Assembly (NCBI GenBank): GCA_028284295.1
Contig: JANQSB010000443.1
Location: 1 to 34,450 of the forward strand
Reading direction: 5' to 3'
DNA from: Myxococcota bacterium
GTDB taxonomy: Bacteria; Myxococcota_A; UBA9160; UBA4427
Length of the DNA: 34,450 bases
The notes below the pieces were generated by a model, which saw only the letters and a list, made by a program, of their open reading frames with translations, was not told where the DNA came from and did not search any database. Position 1 is the stretch's first letter; every line of letters starts with the position of its first letter. This document shows, piece by piece, positions 1-8,192 of this stretch. A program made the position numbers and the translations under genes.

Positions 1-1
1 C

Positions 2-937
2 CATCACGGCCTTGGGAAGCGTCCCGGGTCGGCCGCGGCGGCCTCCGTGGTACTGCTCTACGGCCTCCGGGCCTGGCAGCTCGCCAGCGGCAAGGAGGCG
101 CTGCGATCCGGCTGGATCCAGGGAACCGGGTTCAACTACGGGGACGCGCTGGCGGTGGATGCGCCCGGGCCGCCACTCTCCGAGCTGCCCGCCCTGATGA
201 TCTCGAACGCCGGCCGCAACGCGGCCTGGCTGGGATCGGCGCTCGCGGAAGGGCCCGTCGGCTTCGAGTCCGCCTCCCTGCTCTTCGTCCTCGCCCTGCT
301 GCTGGCCGCCGCGGTCGTCGCGGCCTTCGCGTGGGCGGCCGGTCCTCGCGACCTGCTGCCCGCGGCGGCCGTCGCGATGGCGCTCGCCACCCTGGTTCTC
401 GGTCTCGCGATCTCGGACCTGCGCGGCTACAAGCTGGTGCGAAACAGCATGTTCTTCGTACCGCTGCTGTGCGTCGCGGTCGGGAGCGGGATGGCGCGCG
501 TCGACTGGTCGCCTCGTCGGGCCCTGCCCGGGGTGCTCTTGCTGGCGGCACTCTTGTGGGTCTCGTGGACCCTGCCCCTGGCAGAGCGCGCGAGCCGCGC
601 GATGGTGGCGGGCGACCGTCGCGCCGACGCGCAGCTGGCGGTGATGGAGCGGGTCGGGCACGACGACCGGACCCTGCTGGCCGCTCCCTGGGCCCTGGGG
701 CTCGAGTACGCGCTCCGGGCCTATCCCGTTCGCTACGCCTTCCCACCGGCCAACGATGCCTCGCTTCGGCTCCTCGACGAGCTGCACCCGGTCGGAACCC
801 TGATCCTGCCCTGGCGGGACCGGGGCCGGATCTCGAAGGATGCGCTGGAGCGCCTCGGGCTGTTCCCGAGCATGCAGATTCCCTCCCGGGGTGGGGGCGG
901 CTTCGACGTCTACCAGCGGGTGGAGCGACCGGAGTAG
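2..937 (+). CDS. C-terminal part of a polytopic membrane protein, GT-C glycosyltransferase-like (5' truncated)
   Basis: The reading frame is open to the left edge of the window, so the gene starts upstream; the in-frame GTG at 47 is probably internal. The visible part has about four hydrophobic segments (near bases 270-335, 350-410, 440-500 and 520-590) followed by a soluble C-terminal region of about 110 residues. The tail, with a GLEYALRAYPVRYAFPP segment and then VGTLILP, resembles the C-terminal region of membrane glycosyltransferases of the ArnT/GT39 type. The catalytic N-terminal loop would lie outside the window, so enzyme activity cannot be judged. A hypothetical membrane protein of another family is possible. 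The 167 bases to the next gene contain a short hairpin. Confidence 0.6.
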   Translation, partial: HHGLGKRPGSAAAASVVLLYGLRAWQLASGKEALRSGWIQGTGFNYGDALAVDAPGPPLSELPALMISNAGRNAAWLGSALAEGPVGFESASLLFVLALLLAAAVVAAFAWAAGPRDLLPAAAVAMALATLVLGLAISDLRGYKLVRNSMFFVPLLCVAVGSGMARVDWSPRRALPGVLLLAALLWVSWTLPLAERASRAMVAGDRRADAQLAVMERVGHDDRTLLAAPWALGLEYALRAYPVRYAFPPANDASLRLLDELHPVGTLILPWRDRGRISKDALERLGLFPSMQIPSRGGGGFDVYQRVERPE

Positions 938-950
938 CGGGGCGTTCGCT

Positions 951-968
951 GCTGCCTCCCCCGGCAGC
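951..968 (+). terminator. Short hairpin after the first gene
   Basis: GCTGCC (951-956) pairs with GGCAGC (963-968) around a TCCCCC loop, 14 bases after the stop codon. There is no T tract, so it is at best a weak terminator. The rest of 938-1104 shows nothing recognisable. Confidence 0.3.
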
Positions 969-1104
969 GCTCTTGCCCGGGAGCTGCCGGTCGGGCGCAT
1001 GTCGCGGAAGGCGTCTTCGCTCGACCGGGCCTCCCCGCGAGCCGTCTTGGCGACGCAGATCGGTGACGGGCAGAGCTGCGTCAAGCGCGGTCGCGGATCG
1101 GCCG

Positions 1105-2817
1105 ATGCGACCTTGCGTGAGCGACGCCGCCGACTCGACCTTCCGCAACGTCTCGCTCCCCAGCCGGGGGCCCGGGCGCATGGCCATCTTCCTGGTCGTC
1201 CTGACCGGGCTCGCGACCACGCTCGCACTCGGCCTCGTTGCCGCGCACGCCTGGTACGGCGAGATCCAACGCCGCGTCGAGACCGTGCACCCGGCCGTAC
1301 TCGAGTGGAGTGCGGAGTCGGTGAACCGGCACTTCGCAGAAGCCCGGAGCGAGATCGCGAACGTCGCAGCCGCGGCGAGCCCCGCGCTCCGCTCCGGAAG
1401 CCTCGACTCCCGCCTCCCCGCCATCGCGGGTGAAGCCCGGGCCTTCTCGGGGGTCTTCGTCGTCGACGGTCACGGACAGCTTCTGGCTGCGGCCGGTGAG
1501 GGGCGACGCCTCGAGAGCCTGCTGCGCGTGCTCCAGACCGAACGTGCGCTCGACGTGGGAATCGCCGAAGCGATGGCGGCTGCCGAGCTGCGCCGTCAGG
1601 TGGCCGCCTTCGAGGAGGCGGGCGTGCGCGTCCTGCAGGTCGAGGGCGAGAACCTGCTCCTCGCCTCGAGTCGTCTTTCGGGGCGAGCGAGCTCGGCCCA
1701 CGGTCTGATCCGCCCGGACGATCTGGCGGCAGCGCTCAAGAGCGAGCTCCTCGGGGTCGGATCGATCCGCCTGGCGGACGCGTCCGGAACGGTGTTCGCC
1801 CAGACCGGCGAGACGAGCCGCACGACCCTCTCCGCCGAGGCGCTGCACGCATCGCCCCGCCCCCGCCTGAACGCCTCCTTCGAGGCGGGCGAGACCTGGA
1901 CCGTCCGCAGCGCGAGCCCGGTCGGATCCCTCGGCCTCACCCTCGTGGTGGAGCAGCCGGTGCTGCTGGCCTTCCAGCCGATGCTGGTCGCCGCCGTCCA
2001 GATGGCGGCGGCGGCGGGGATCGTGCTGGCGGCCCTGGTGCTGGCGGCATCGCTGTTCGCGACCCGACTCACACGGCAGCTCCGCGCCCTGGTGGACGGG
2101 CTGCGGGGCCTCGCGAAGGCCGACTACTCGACCCGGCTCTCGACCGACGGTGTCCACGGCCAGATCGAGTTCGTGTATCGCGGCTTCAACGCCATGGCGA
2201 CGCGAGTCGAGGCAGGCCGCCGCAAGACCGACGCGCGCCTCGACGCGATGTCGAAGCAGAACGTGGGCTTCCAGAAGCAGCACGAGATGCTCGCGAAGCT
2301 CTCGATCACCGACGGCCTCACGCAGCTCCACAACCACCGGCACTTCCAGGACCAACTCGGCCGGGAGATCAAGCGACTGGCCCGCACCAACGAGGGGTTG
2401 TCGATCCTCATCATCGACATCGACGACTTCAAGCGCCTCAACGACACCTACGGGCACGCGGCGGGCGACGAGTTCCTGAAGCAGCTGGCCGGCATCCTGA
2501 AGGAGTCGGTGCGCGAGACCGATCTGCTCGCCCGCTACGGTGGCGAGGAGTTCGTGGTCGTCGCCATCGGGACCCCTCTCGACGGCGCCCACCTGCTTGC
2601 CGAGAAGCTCCGCACGCGAATCGCGGAGACCTCCTTCATCGTCGACGAGTCGAAGCGTCCCCGGGGAGTCACGGTCTCGATCGGTGTCGCGGACTTCCTC
2701 CACAGTCGAACCGAGCTCTTCGCGGCGGCCGACGCCGCCCTCTACCGCGCCAAGGCGGCCGGGAAGAACTGCGTGGTCGTCGCGGATCGTGCGGAGCGCG
2801 AAAGCAGCGCCGGATGA
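1105..2817 (+). CDS. Membrane diguanylate cyclase (sensor-HAMP-GGDEF)
   Basis: From the ATG at 1105 this is a 570-residue protein; GTG 1117 and ATG 1180 are alternative starts. A transmembrane helix at about 27-48 and another at 291-317 bracket a periplasmic sensor region of about 240 residues. A HAMP-like linker follows (about 318-372), then a GGDEF domain (about 400-565). The active-site motif GGEEF is intact at 479-483. The metal-binding IDIDDFKRLND segment and the product-inhibition RxxD site (RETD, 470-473, five residues before GGEEF) are also intact. It should make c-di-GMP from two GTP in response to an unknown periplasmic signal, with feedback inhibition. Its stop codon overlaps the next start, so it is probably translationally coupled to the phosphodiesterase below. 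Confidence 0.88.
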   Translation: MRPCVSDAADSTFRNVSLPSRGPGRMAIFLVVLTGLATTLALGLVAAHAWYGEIQRRVETVHPAVLEWSAESVNRHFAEARSEIANVAAAASPALRSGSLDSRLPAIAGEARAFSGVFVVDGHGQLLAAAGEGRRLESLLRVLQTERALDVGIAEAMAAAELRRQVAAFEEAGVRVLQVEGENLLLASSRLSGRASSAHGLIRPDDLAAALKSELLGVGSIRLADASGTVFAQTGETSRTTLSAEALHASPRPRLNASFEAGETWTVRSASPVGSLGLTLVVEQPVLLAFQPMLVAAVQMAAAAGIVLAALVLAASLFATRLTRQLRALVDGLRGLAKADYSTRLSTDGVHGQIEFVYRGFNAMATRVEAGRRKTDARLDAMSKQNVGFQKQHEMLAKLSITDGLTQLHNHRHFQDQLGREIKRLARTNEGLSILIIDIDDFKRLNDTYGHAAGDEFLKQLAGILKESVRETDLLARYGGEEFVVVAIGTPLDGAHLLAEKLRTRIAETSFIVDESKRPRGVTVSIGVADFLHSRTELFAAADAALYRAKAAGKNCVVVADRAERESSAG

Positions 2818-4595
2818 GCGCGATTCCCCAGGTGCCGGAAGCGGCTCCCGATGCGCTCCCCCTGGTGTTGCTCGAAGCGCACGACGGGGGGCTCGACCCG
2901 CTCCGGCGGACCCTCGAGTCGTTTGCCGATCTCCACCTGGAAATCTCGCAACACGCCCTTCACGGCTGGGCGCCCGGCTTCGACGACCGCGGCCTGCGCG
3001 GAATCCTCGTGCAGGGCGACTCGCTCGCGGAGCGCGAGCTCGGCGCTCGCATCGCGGCGCTCCGGCAGGCTTCGGCTGCGGCCATCGTCCTGGTCGACGA
3101 GTGCCAGGACCTCTCCCGCCTGCGGACCGTGCTCGACGCGGGCGGCGACGGTCTGATCGCGCTCCAGGATTCCCCGTCGACGGTGGTCGGCGGAATCGTG
3201 GGTGCCATCCACGCGCGTCATCGGGCCCGCAAGCTCGAGCTCGAGCTCGAGTGTGCGGTCCACATGACCAATCACGATCGGATCACGAACCTCGAGAATC
3301 GCTACTCGCTCGAGCGGCGGCTGACGCCCCTGCTCGCGACGGCCGCCCGCAAGCAGCGGAAGCTCGGTGTGCTGCTGGTCTCGACCCGGGGTCTCGATTC
3401 GGTGAACGACAGCTTCGGGCAGCAGGCGGGCAACCAGATGCTGCGCGATCTCGCGGACCGTCTGATCGCCTCGGTCCGGAGGAGCGACGAAGTCAGCCTG
3501 TCGACCGACGAAGCGGCGGAGACCGCGGTCTCGCATCTCGGGGGGAGCGACTTCACGGTGCTCCTGAGCGAGATCGCGGATGCCCAGGACGCAGCGCGGG
3601 TCGCCCAGCGCATCCTCGACTCGCTCTCCGAAGCCTTCTGGATCGAGGACCAGGAGGTCTTCGTCCGGACCAACGTCGGAATCGCGGTCTTCCCCTTCGA
3701 CGGGGCGAACGCAGACGCATTGCTGCGCAACGCCCGGTCGGCCCGACGCCGCGCCGAGAGCAGCGGTGGGAACGCCTTCCGCTTCTACGCGAAGAGCATG
3801 AACAACGAGGCGGCCCGGCGTCTCAAGCTCTCGAGCCTGCTCCACCGCGCGCTCGAGAGGAACGAGTTCTCGATCCACTACCAACCCCTGCGTGAGGCCA
3901 ACAGCGGCCGGCTGATCGGCATGGAGGCGCTGCTGCGCTGGTCGACCCAGGACATGGGCGAGATCTCGCCCTCCGAGTTCGTGCCGATCGCGGAAGACAA
4001 CAACCTGATCGTCCCGATCGGGGAGTGGGTGTTGCGGACCGCTTCGCAACAGTACCGGCGCTGGCTCGACGAGGGCTACCGGGCGACCCGCCTGGCCGTG
4101 AACCTCTCGGGTCGCCAGCTGCAGGGCGGCGAGCTCGTCGAGGCCGTCTCCCGGATCCTCAGCGAGACGGGCATGAGCTCGAGCGACCTCGAGCTGGAGA
4201 TCACGGAGACCACCATCGCGCGGGAAGACCGCGATGCCCGGGCGACGCTCGAGGAGCTTCGCGACATGGGTATCGGACTCGCGCTCGACGACTTCGGCAC
4301 CGGCTTCTCCACCTTGACCCATCTCAGCAACTTCCCGGTCGACCGCTTGAAGATCGACCGCTCCTTCATCTCGGAGATCGGCCGCGAGTCGGCGGGCTCG
4401 AACCTGGCCTCGGCGTTGATCGCCATGGCCCACAGTCTCGACCTGGGCGTGGTCGCCGAAGGGGTCGAGACCGAGGAGCAGGCGCGATTCCTCCGGGCCC
4501 ACGGCTGCGACGAGCTGCAGGGCTTTCTGCTCGGCCGCCCGGTTCCCGCACCCGAGTTCGAGGCCTTCCTCGACCGGAACAAGCGCACGAACTGA
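2814..4595 (+). CDS. Soluble GGDEF-EAL protein, degenerate GGDEF and intact EAL: c-di-GMP phosphodiesterase
   Basis: This 593-residue protein starts with ATG overlapping the upstream TGA by four bases. Residues 15-135 look like a receiver-type alpha/beta fold, but I cannot see the usual phospho-acceptor Asp set. The GGDEF domain (about 150-325) is degenerate: the motif reads GGSDF (243-247), and the expected metal-binding Asp segment reads STRGLDSVND. The EAL domain (about 335-585) keeps its catalytic set: EALLRW (371-376), NLSGRQL, ITETT, DDFGTGFS (492-499), LKIDRSF with K513, and EGVET (549-553). Hydrolysis of c-di-GMP is therefore the expected activity. The GGDEF part may be a GTP-binding regulatory module, as in other hybrid proteins. 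No transmembrane segment is seen, so it is probably cytosolic. Confidence 0.88.
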   Translation: MSAIPQVPEAAPDALPLVLLEAHDGGLDPLRRTLESFADLHLEISQHALHGWAPGFDDRGLRGILVQGDSLAERELGARIAALRQASAAAIVLVDECQDLSRLRTVLDAGGDGLIALQDSPSTVVGGIVGAIHARHRARKLELELECAVHMTNHDRITNLENRYSLERRLTPLLATAARKQRKLGVLLVSTRGLDSVNDSFGQQAGNQMLRDLADRLIASVRRSDEVSLSTDEAAETAVSHLGGSDFTVLLSEIADAQDAARVAQRILDSLSEAFWIEDQEVFVRTNVGIAVFPFDGANADALLRNARSARRRAESSGGNAFRFYAKSMNNEAARRLKLSSLLHRALERNEFSIHYQPLREANSGRLIGMEALLRWSTQDMGEISPSEFVPIAEDNNLIVPIGEWVLRTASQQYRRWLDEGYRATRLAVNLSGRQLQGGELVEAVSRILSETGMSSSDLELEITETTIAREDRDARATLEELRDMGIGLALDDFGTGFSTLTHLSNFPVDRLKIDRSFISEIGRESAGSNLASALIAMAHSLDLGVVAEGVETEEQARFLRAHGCDELQGFLLGRPVPAPEFEAFLDRNKRTN

Positions 4596-4601
4596 AGCGC
4601 T

Positions 4602-4617
4602 CCGCTGCTGGCAGCGG
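4602..4617 (+). terminator. Perfect 7-bp hairpin after the c-di-GMP pair
   Basis: CCGCTGC and GCAGCGG flank a TG spacer, seven bases after the stop codon. A second dyad, GGGTCGA (4647-4653) and TCGACCC (4661-4667), lies further on, before the SDR gene. Neither has a T tract, so termination is uncertain. Confidence 0.4.
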
Positions 4618-4690
4618 TCCGGGCGATGCCCCATAGTCGCTTGCCCGGGTCGATCTCCCTTCGACCCGACGGCATTCGGGGAGAGCGGCC

Positions 4691-5446
4691 ATGGACCTGG
4701 GCCTCAAGGATCGAGGCGTCGTGATCACCGGCGCGAGCAAGGGGATCGGTCGCGCGACGGCCCTGGCCTTCGCGGACGAGGGCGCCAATCTCGCGATCTG
4801 TGCGCGAAACGCCGAAGCCCTGGAGTCCACCGCGAAGGAGATCGAGAGCCGGGGAGTCTCCGTCCACGCGGCGACCTGCGACGTTTCCGATGCGGCCGCC
4901 CTCGATGCCTTCCTCGAAGGGGCGCACGCCGCGCTCGGCAGCATCGGCGTGCTCGTCAACAACGCGTCCGGCTTCGGGATCAGCGACGACGAGGCGAGCT
5001 GGAAGAAGGGCTTCGACGTCGACCTGATGGCTTCGGTGCGGGCGAGCTGGAAGGTGGTGCCCTGGCTCGAGGAGGCGGGTGGCGGTGTGATCATCCACAT
5101 CTCGTCGACATCGGGCCTGGAGGCGGGCTCGCCTCCGGCCTATGCGGCCTTCAAGGCCGCACTGATGAGCCACTCGAAGACCCTGGCGATCGACCTGGCG
5201 CCCAAGGGCATCCGCGTGAACAGCGTCGCGCCCGGCTCGATCGAGTTTCCCGGCGGGATGTGGGAGACGATCAAGAAGGTCAACGAGCCGATGTACGAGG
5301 CCATCCGATCGTCGATTCCCTTCGCAAGGCTCGGCACGGCCGAGGAGGTCGCGGCGGCCGTGGTGTTCCTGTCCTCCGCGCCCGCCAGCTGGATCACGGG
5401 CGTGTCGCTCGCCGTCGACGGGGGCCAGCACAAGGCCAACCTCTAG
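4691..5446 (+). CDS. SDR-family NAD(P)-dependent oxidoreductase
   Basis: This 251-residue protein has the classical short-chain dehydrogenase layout. The cofactor-binding TGASKGIG is at 13-20, NNAS at 90-93, and the catalytic Ser138, Tyr151 and Lys155 sit in the YAAFK context. PG follows at 181-182, and the C-terminal SSAPASWITG...VDGG segment is typical of FabG-like enzymes. The catalytic-tetrad Asn that usually precedes the Ser by about 27 residues appears to be Asp111, a mild oddity. A purine-rich GGGGAGAG precedes the ATG. The substrate cannot be predicted. The gene has its own leader and is followed after 33 bases by a transporter gene on the same strand. Confidence 0.9.
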   Translation: MDLGLKDRGVVITGASKGIGRATALAFADEGANLAICARNAEALESTAKEIESRGVSVHAATCDVSDAAALDAFLEGAHAALGSIGVLVNNASGFGISDDEASWKKGFDVDLMASVRASWKVVPWLEEAGGGVIIHISSTSGLEAGSPPAYAAFKAALMSHSKTLAIDLAPKGIRVNSVAPGSIEFPGGMWETIKKVNEPMYEAIRSSIPFARLGTAEEVAAAVVFLSSAPASWITGVSLAVDGGQHKANL

Positions 5447-5479
5447 GGCGCCCCGCCGCGCGCCCCGGGGACCACCCCC

Positions 5480-6394
5480 TTGCAGGCCGATCCCCGTCGC
5501 GGGCTTCTCTTCGCCCTCGCTTCGACCGGGGGTATCGCGGGCTTCGTGGTGCCCTGGAAGGTGGCGAGCGAGTACGGCGCGAGCCACGTCAACGCGCTGA
5601 TCCTGCTGGTCGCGGCGGCGCTCTTCAACACCGCGCTCGGCGCGGCGCAGCAGCAGGCGCTGCCCCGCTTCGGCGGCTTCGACCTGCGCTTCGCCGCGTT
5701 GCTGGCCCTGCTGACGCTGGCGGGCAATCTGGCCAGCGCCGCGGCCATCGCGGTGCTCTCCCCCGCCGTGCTCACGGTGGTGCAGCGCAGCGAGGTGATC
5801 CTGGTCGCCCTCCTGGCCTGGCCGCTGATCGGAGAGCGTGTCGACGGACGCTTCTGGATCGGTGCCGCGATCGCCGGTGCGGGTCTGGTGGTCCTGCAGG
5901 ACCCCCTCGCGGCACCCGTCGGCGAAGGCCGGTGGGGTGCGGCGGGCATGGGCTGGGCCGCGTTCTCGGCGTTCTGCTTCAGCAGCATGGCTGTCTTCAC
6001 CCGCAAGTACGTCCAGCGCATCGACGTCGTCTCCGTGAACGCCCTGCGCCTCTGGATGTCGGTGGCCCTGTGGTTCGTCGTCAACGGGGTGCCCGACGAG
6101 CTGCTGAACGCGGCGCCCGAGCAGGTCTTGTATGCGAGTCTCGCCGGCTTCTTCGGGCCCTTTCTGGGTCGTCTCGCGATGATGAACGCGGCACGTCATC
6201 TCGAGGCGCGCTTCATCGCGCTCGCCACCCTGGCCGCTCCGCCGGTCACCTTGCTGCTCGCCTTCGTGCTGCTGGGGGACCTGCCCTCTGCCCGCGAGAT
6301 CACGGGCGGCGCCATCATGCTCGTGGGAATCGCCCTGCCCCTCGGATTGCGCGCGCTCTCCGGAGGCGCCGCCGGACGCGATCGCGAGGACTGA
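5480..6394 (+). CDS. EamA/DMT-family transporter
   Basis: The 304-residue product is almost entirely hydrophobic, with about ten predicted helices in two EamA-like halves, the usual size and layout of drug/metabolite transporters. The second half contains RARHLEARFIALATLAAPP-like sequence ending in LGDLPSAREITGGAIMLVGI, typical of the last two helices of this family. The chosen start is TTG at 5480, because no ATG lies near the start of the first helix; this start is uncertain. It lies 33 bases after the SDR gene and may be co-transcribed with it. Substrate and direction of transport are unknown. Confidence 0.82.
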   Translation: MQADPRRGLLFALASTGGIAGFVVPWKVASEYGASHVNALILLVAAALFNTALGAAQQQALPRFGGFDLRFAALLALLTLAGNLASAAAIAVLSPAVLTVVQRSEVILVALLAWPLIGERVDGRFWIGAAIAGAGLVVLQDPLAAPVGEGRWGAAGMGWAAFSAFCFSSMAVFTRKYVQRIDVVSVNALRLWMSVALWFVVNGVPDELLNAAPEQVLYASLAGFFGPFLGRLAMMNAARHLEARFIALATLAAPPVTLLLAFVLLGDLPSAREITGGAIMLVGIALPLGLRALSGGAAGRDRED

Positions 6395-6452
6395 GAGCAG
6401 CGCAGACGCGAGACGGAGCGCTGCGCGCGTTGCCCGGGTCCGGTGCCCAGGA

Positions 6453-6458
6453 TACTCT
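6453..6458 (+). promoter_or_regulatory. -10-like box of the acyl-AMP ligase gene
   Basis: TACTCT ends six bases before the GTG at 6465. A transcript starting about seven bases downstream of the box would begin at the start codon, so a leaderless mRNA is plausible. No clear -35 is seen. Confidence 0.35.
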
Positions 6459-6464
6459 CGCTCC

Positions 6465-8192
6465 GTGAAGCGCACCGAAGTCGTTCGTCTGCCGGCGAGC
6501 CCCGTGCCGAGCGACTTCCTGGACGACGCCGACGGAATCGTCGAAGCCGTCGAGACACTGGTGCGGCGCCATCCGGACTTCGAGTGCCTGACCCTCCTCG
6601 ACCGCCAGCGCAACGAGACACGGCTCTCGCTCTCTGCATTCTGGAAGCGCGCCAAGCAGGTGCAGGCGTGCCTGGAAGCGAACGGGGTGACGCCGGGCGA
6701 CGCGGTGGTTCTCGTCCTTCCGACGGGCTTCGAGCTGCTGGCGGCCTACTTCGGTGCGATGTCCGCCGGGGCCGTCCCGGCACTCGCTGCGGTGCCCTCG
6801 AACCGGATCTCCGATCCGTCGGTCTACCGACGCACCCTGGGCGCCATCCTCGAGAACGCGGAAGCGCGAGTCCTGTACTGCGACGAGGCCGTGGCCGCGC
6901 TGCTTGGCGGTTCGGGGCGGGAGCTCGCGCCGAACGCGCTCGTCCTGCGCCCCGAGGACGTGGCCGGGGGCGACGCGAGCCCCGTCCGCGTCGCGACGCG
7001 ACCCGATGATCTCGCCAGCATCCAGTACTCGTCGGGGACGACGGGGACGCCCAAGGGGGTCCAGCTCAGCCACCGCGCCATCCTCGTCTACCTGCGAGCG
7101 CTCCGCGACGGCCTGGAACTGCGGCCGGACGACGTCCATGTGAACTGGGCGCCCCTGTACCACGACATGGGCTTGTTCGGCGCCTTCCTGCTCCCGCTCC
7201 TGTGCGGCTGCCCCTCGGTGCTGATCCCGACCATGGACTTCCTGCGCGACCCCGGGCTGTGGCTGTGGGCGCTGCACCGATACCGGGGCACGGTGTCCTG
7301 GGCCCCGAACTTCGCCTACTCGCTGTGCGCCAAGCGGATCCGGGACGACGCCCTGGAGGGTCTCGACCTGTCGAGCTGGCGCCACGCCATCAGTGCGTCG
7401 GAGCCGCTGCTCGCACACACCGTCGAGGCCTTCCGGGATCGCTTCGCTCGCTACGGGCTGAGGCGTGAGGCGTTGGGGGGGGCCTGGGGACTCGCCGAGG
7501 TCGTCATGGTCGGGACGGTGCAGCCTGCCAGCTGCGGACCGACCCTCGAGACGGTCGACCGGGACCGGCTCGTCCGGGAGGGGATCGCCGCGCCGGTCTC
7601 GGACGCCGGGATGCGGATGGTCTCGACCGGTCGCTGCCTGCCCGGCTTCGCGGTCGAGGTGCGGAACGACCAGGGGGAAGCCCTGCCGGACCGTCACGTC
7701 GGCCAGCTGTGGCTGCGCAGCGAGACCCTCTTTTCGGGCTACCGCGGCGATCCCGAACGATCGGCCGGAATCGTGCGCGACGGCTGGATCGACACGGGCG
7801 ACCGGGGCTATCTCGTGGGCGAGGACGTCTTCTTCGTGTCCCGCGACAAGGACCTGGTGATCATCGGAGGCGAGAACTACGCACCCCACGACATCGAGGT
7901 GGTGATCGACCGGGTTCCGGGCGTGCGCGAGGGTTGCGGAGTGGCCTTCGGCGTCGTGAACGAGGAGCGCGGCACGGAGGATCTGGCCTGCGTCGTGGAG
8001 ACGCGGCTCGAAGGCGCCGACGAGCTGGCCGCGCTGGAAGAGGCGATCCGCCGGGAAGTCACGGCCACGTTGGGTCTGGGCATCCGTCATCTGAAGCTGG
8101 TGCCGCCTGGCGGGATCGAGAAGACCACCAGCGGCAAGCTCTCCCGCAGCGGGACCCACGCGCGCTACGCGGACGAGCTGGCGGAAGGCTGA
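6465..8192 (+). CDS. Fatty acyl-AMP ligase (FAAL-like adenylate-forming enzyme)
   Basis: This 575-residue member of the ANL superfamily carries all the core motifs: SSGTTGTPKG (189-198), YHDMG (232-236), GAWGLAE (339-345), TGDRGYL (444-450) and RDKDLVIIGG (460-469). The C-terminal catalytic lysine is K558 in TTSGKLSR. The PLYHDMGL, APNFAYSLC and LDLSSWR stretches are characteristic of fatty acyl-AMP ligases rather than acyl-CoA ligases. It should activate a fatty acid as the acyl-adenylate and pass it to a carrier-protein thiol. The stand-alone carrier at 15391 is the only candidate acceptor in the window. No carrier domain is fused. The 3' end overlaps the convergent exporter gene by 28 bases. 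An acyl-CoA ligase remains possible, since the FAAL-specific insertion cannot be aligned by eye. Confidence 0.85.
   Translation: MKRTEVVRLPASPVPSDFLDDADGIVEAVETLVRRHPDFECLTLLDRQRNETRLSLSAFWKRAKQVQACLEANGVTPGDAVVLVLPTGFELLAAYFGAMSAGAVPALAAVPSNRISDPSVYRRTLGAILENAEARVLYCDEAVAALLGGSGRELAPNALVLRPEDVAGGDASPVRVATRPDDLASIQYSSGTTGTPKGVQLSHRAILVYLRALRDGLELRPDDVHVNWAPLYHDMGLFGAFLLPLLCGCPSVLIPTMDFLRDPGLWLWALHRYRGTVSWAPNFAYSLCAKRIRDDALEGLDLSSWRHAISASEPLLAHTVEAFRDRFARYGLRREALGGAWGLAEVVMVGTVQPASCGPTLETVDRDRLVREGIAAPVSDAGMRMVSTGRCLPGFAVEVRNDQGEALPDRHVGQLWLRSETLFSGYRGDPERSAGIVRDGWIDTGDRGYLVGEDVFFVSRDKDLVIIGGENYAPHDIEVVIDRVPGVREGCGVAFGVVNEERGTEDLACVVETRLEGADELAALEEAIRREVTATLGLGIRHLKLVPPGGIEKTTSGKLSRSGTHARYADELAEG

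Noticed and set aside
951-1000. Alternative pairings of GGCAGC with a later GCTGCC as an antiterminator
   Set aside because: The pairing is real but short, and no leader peptide, regulator or T tract supports attenuation.
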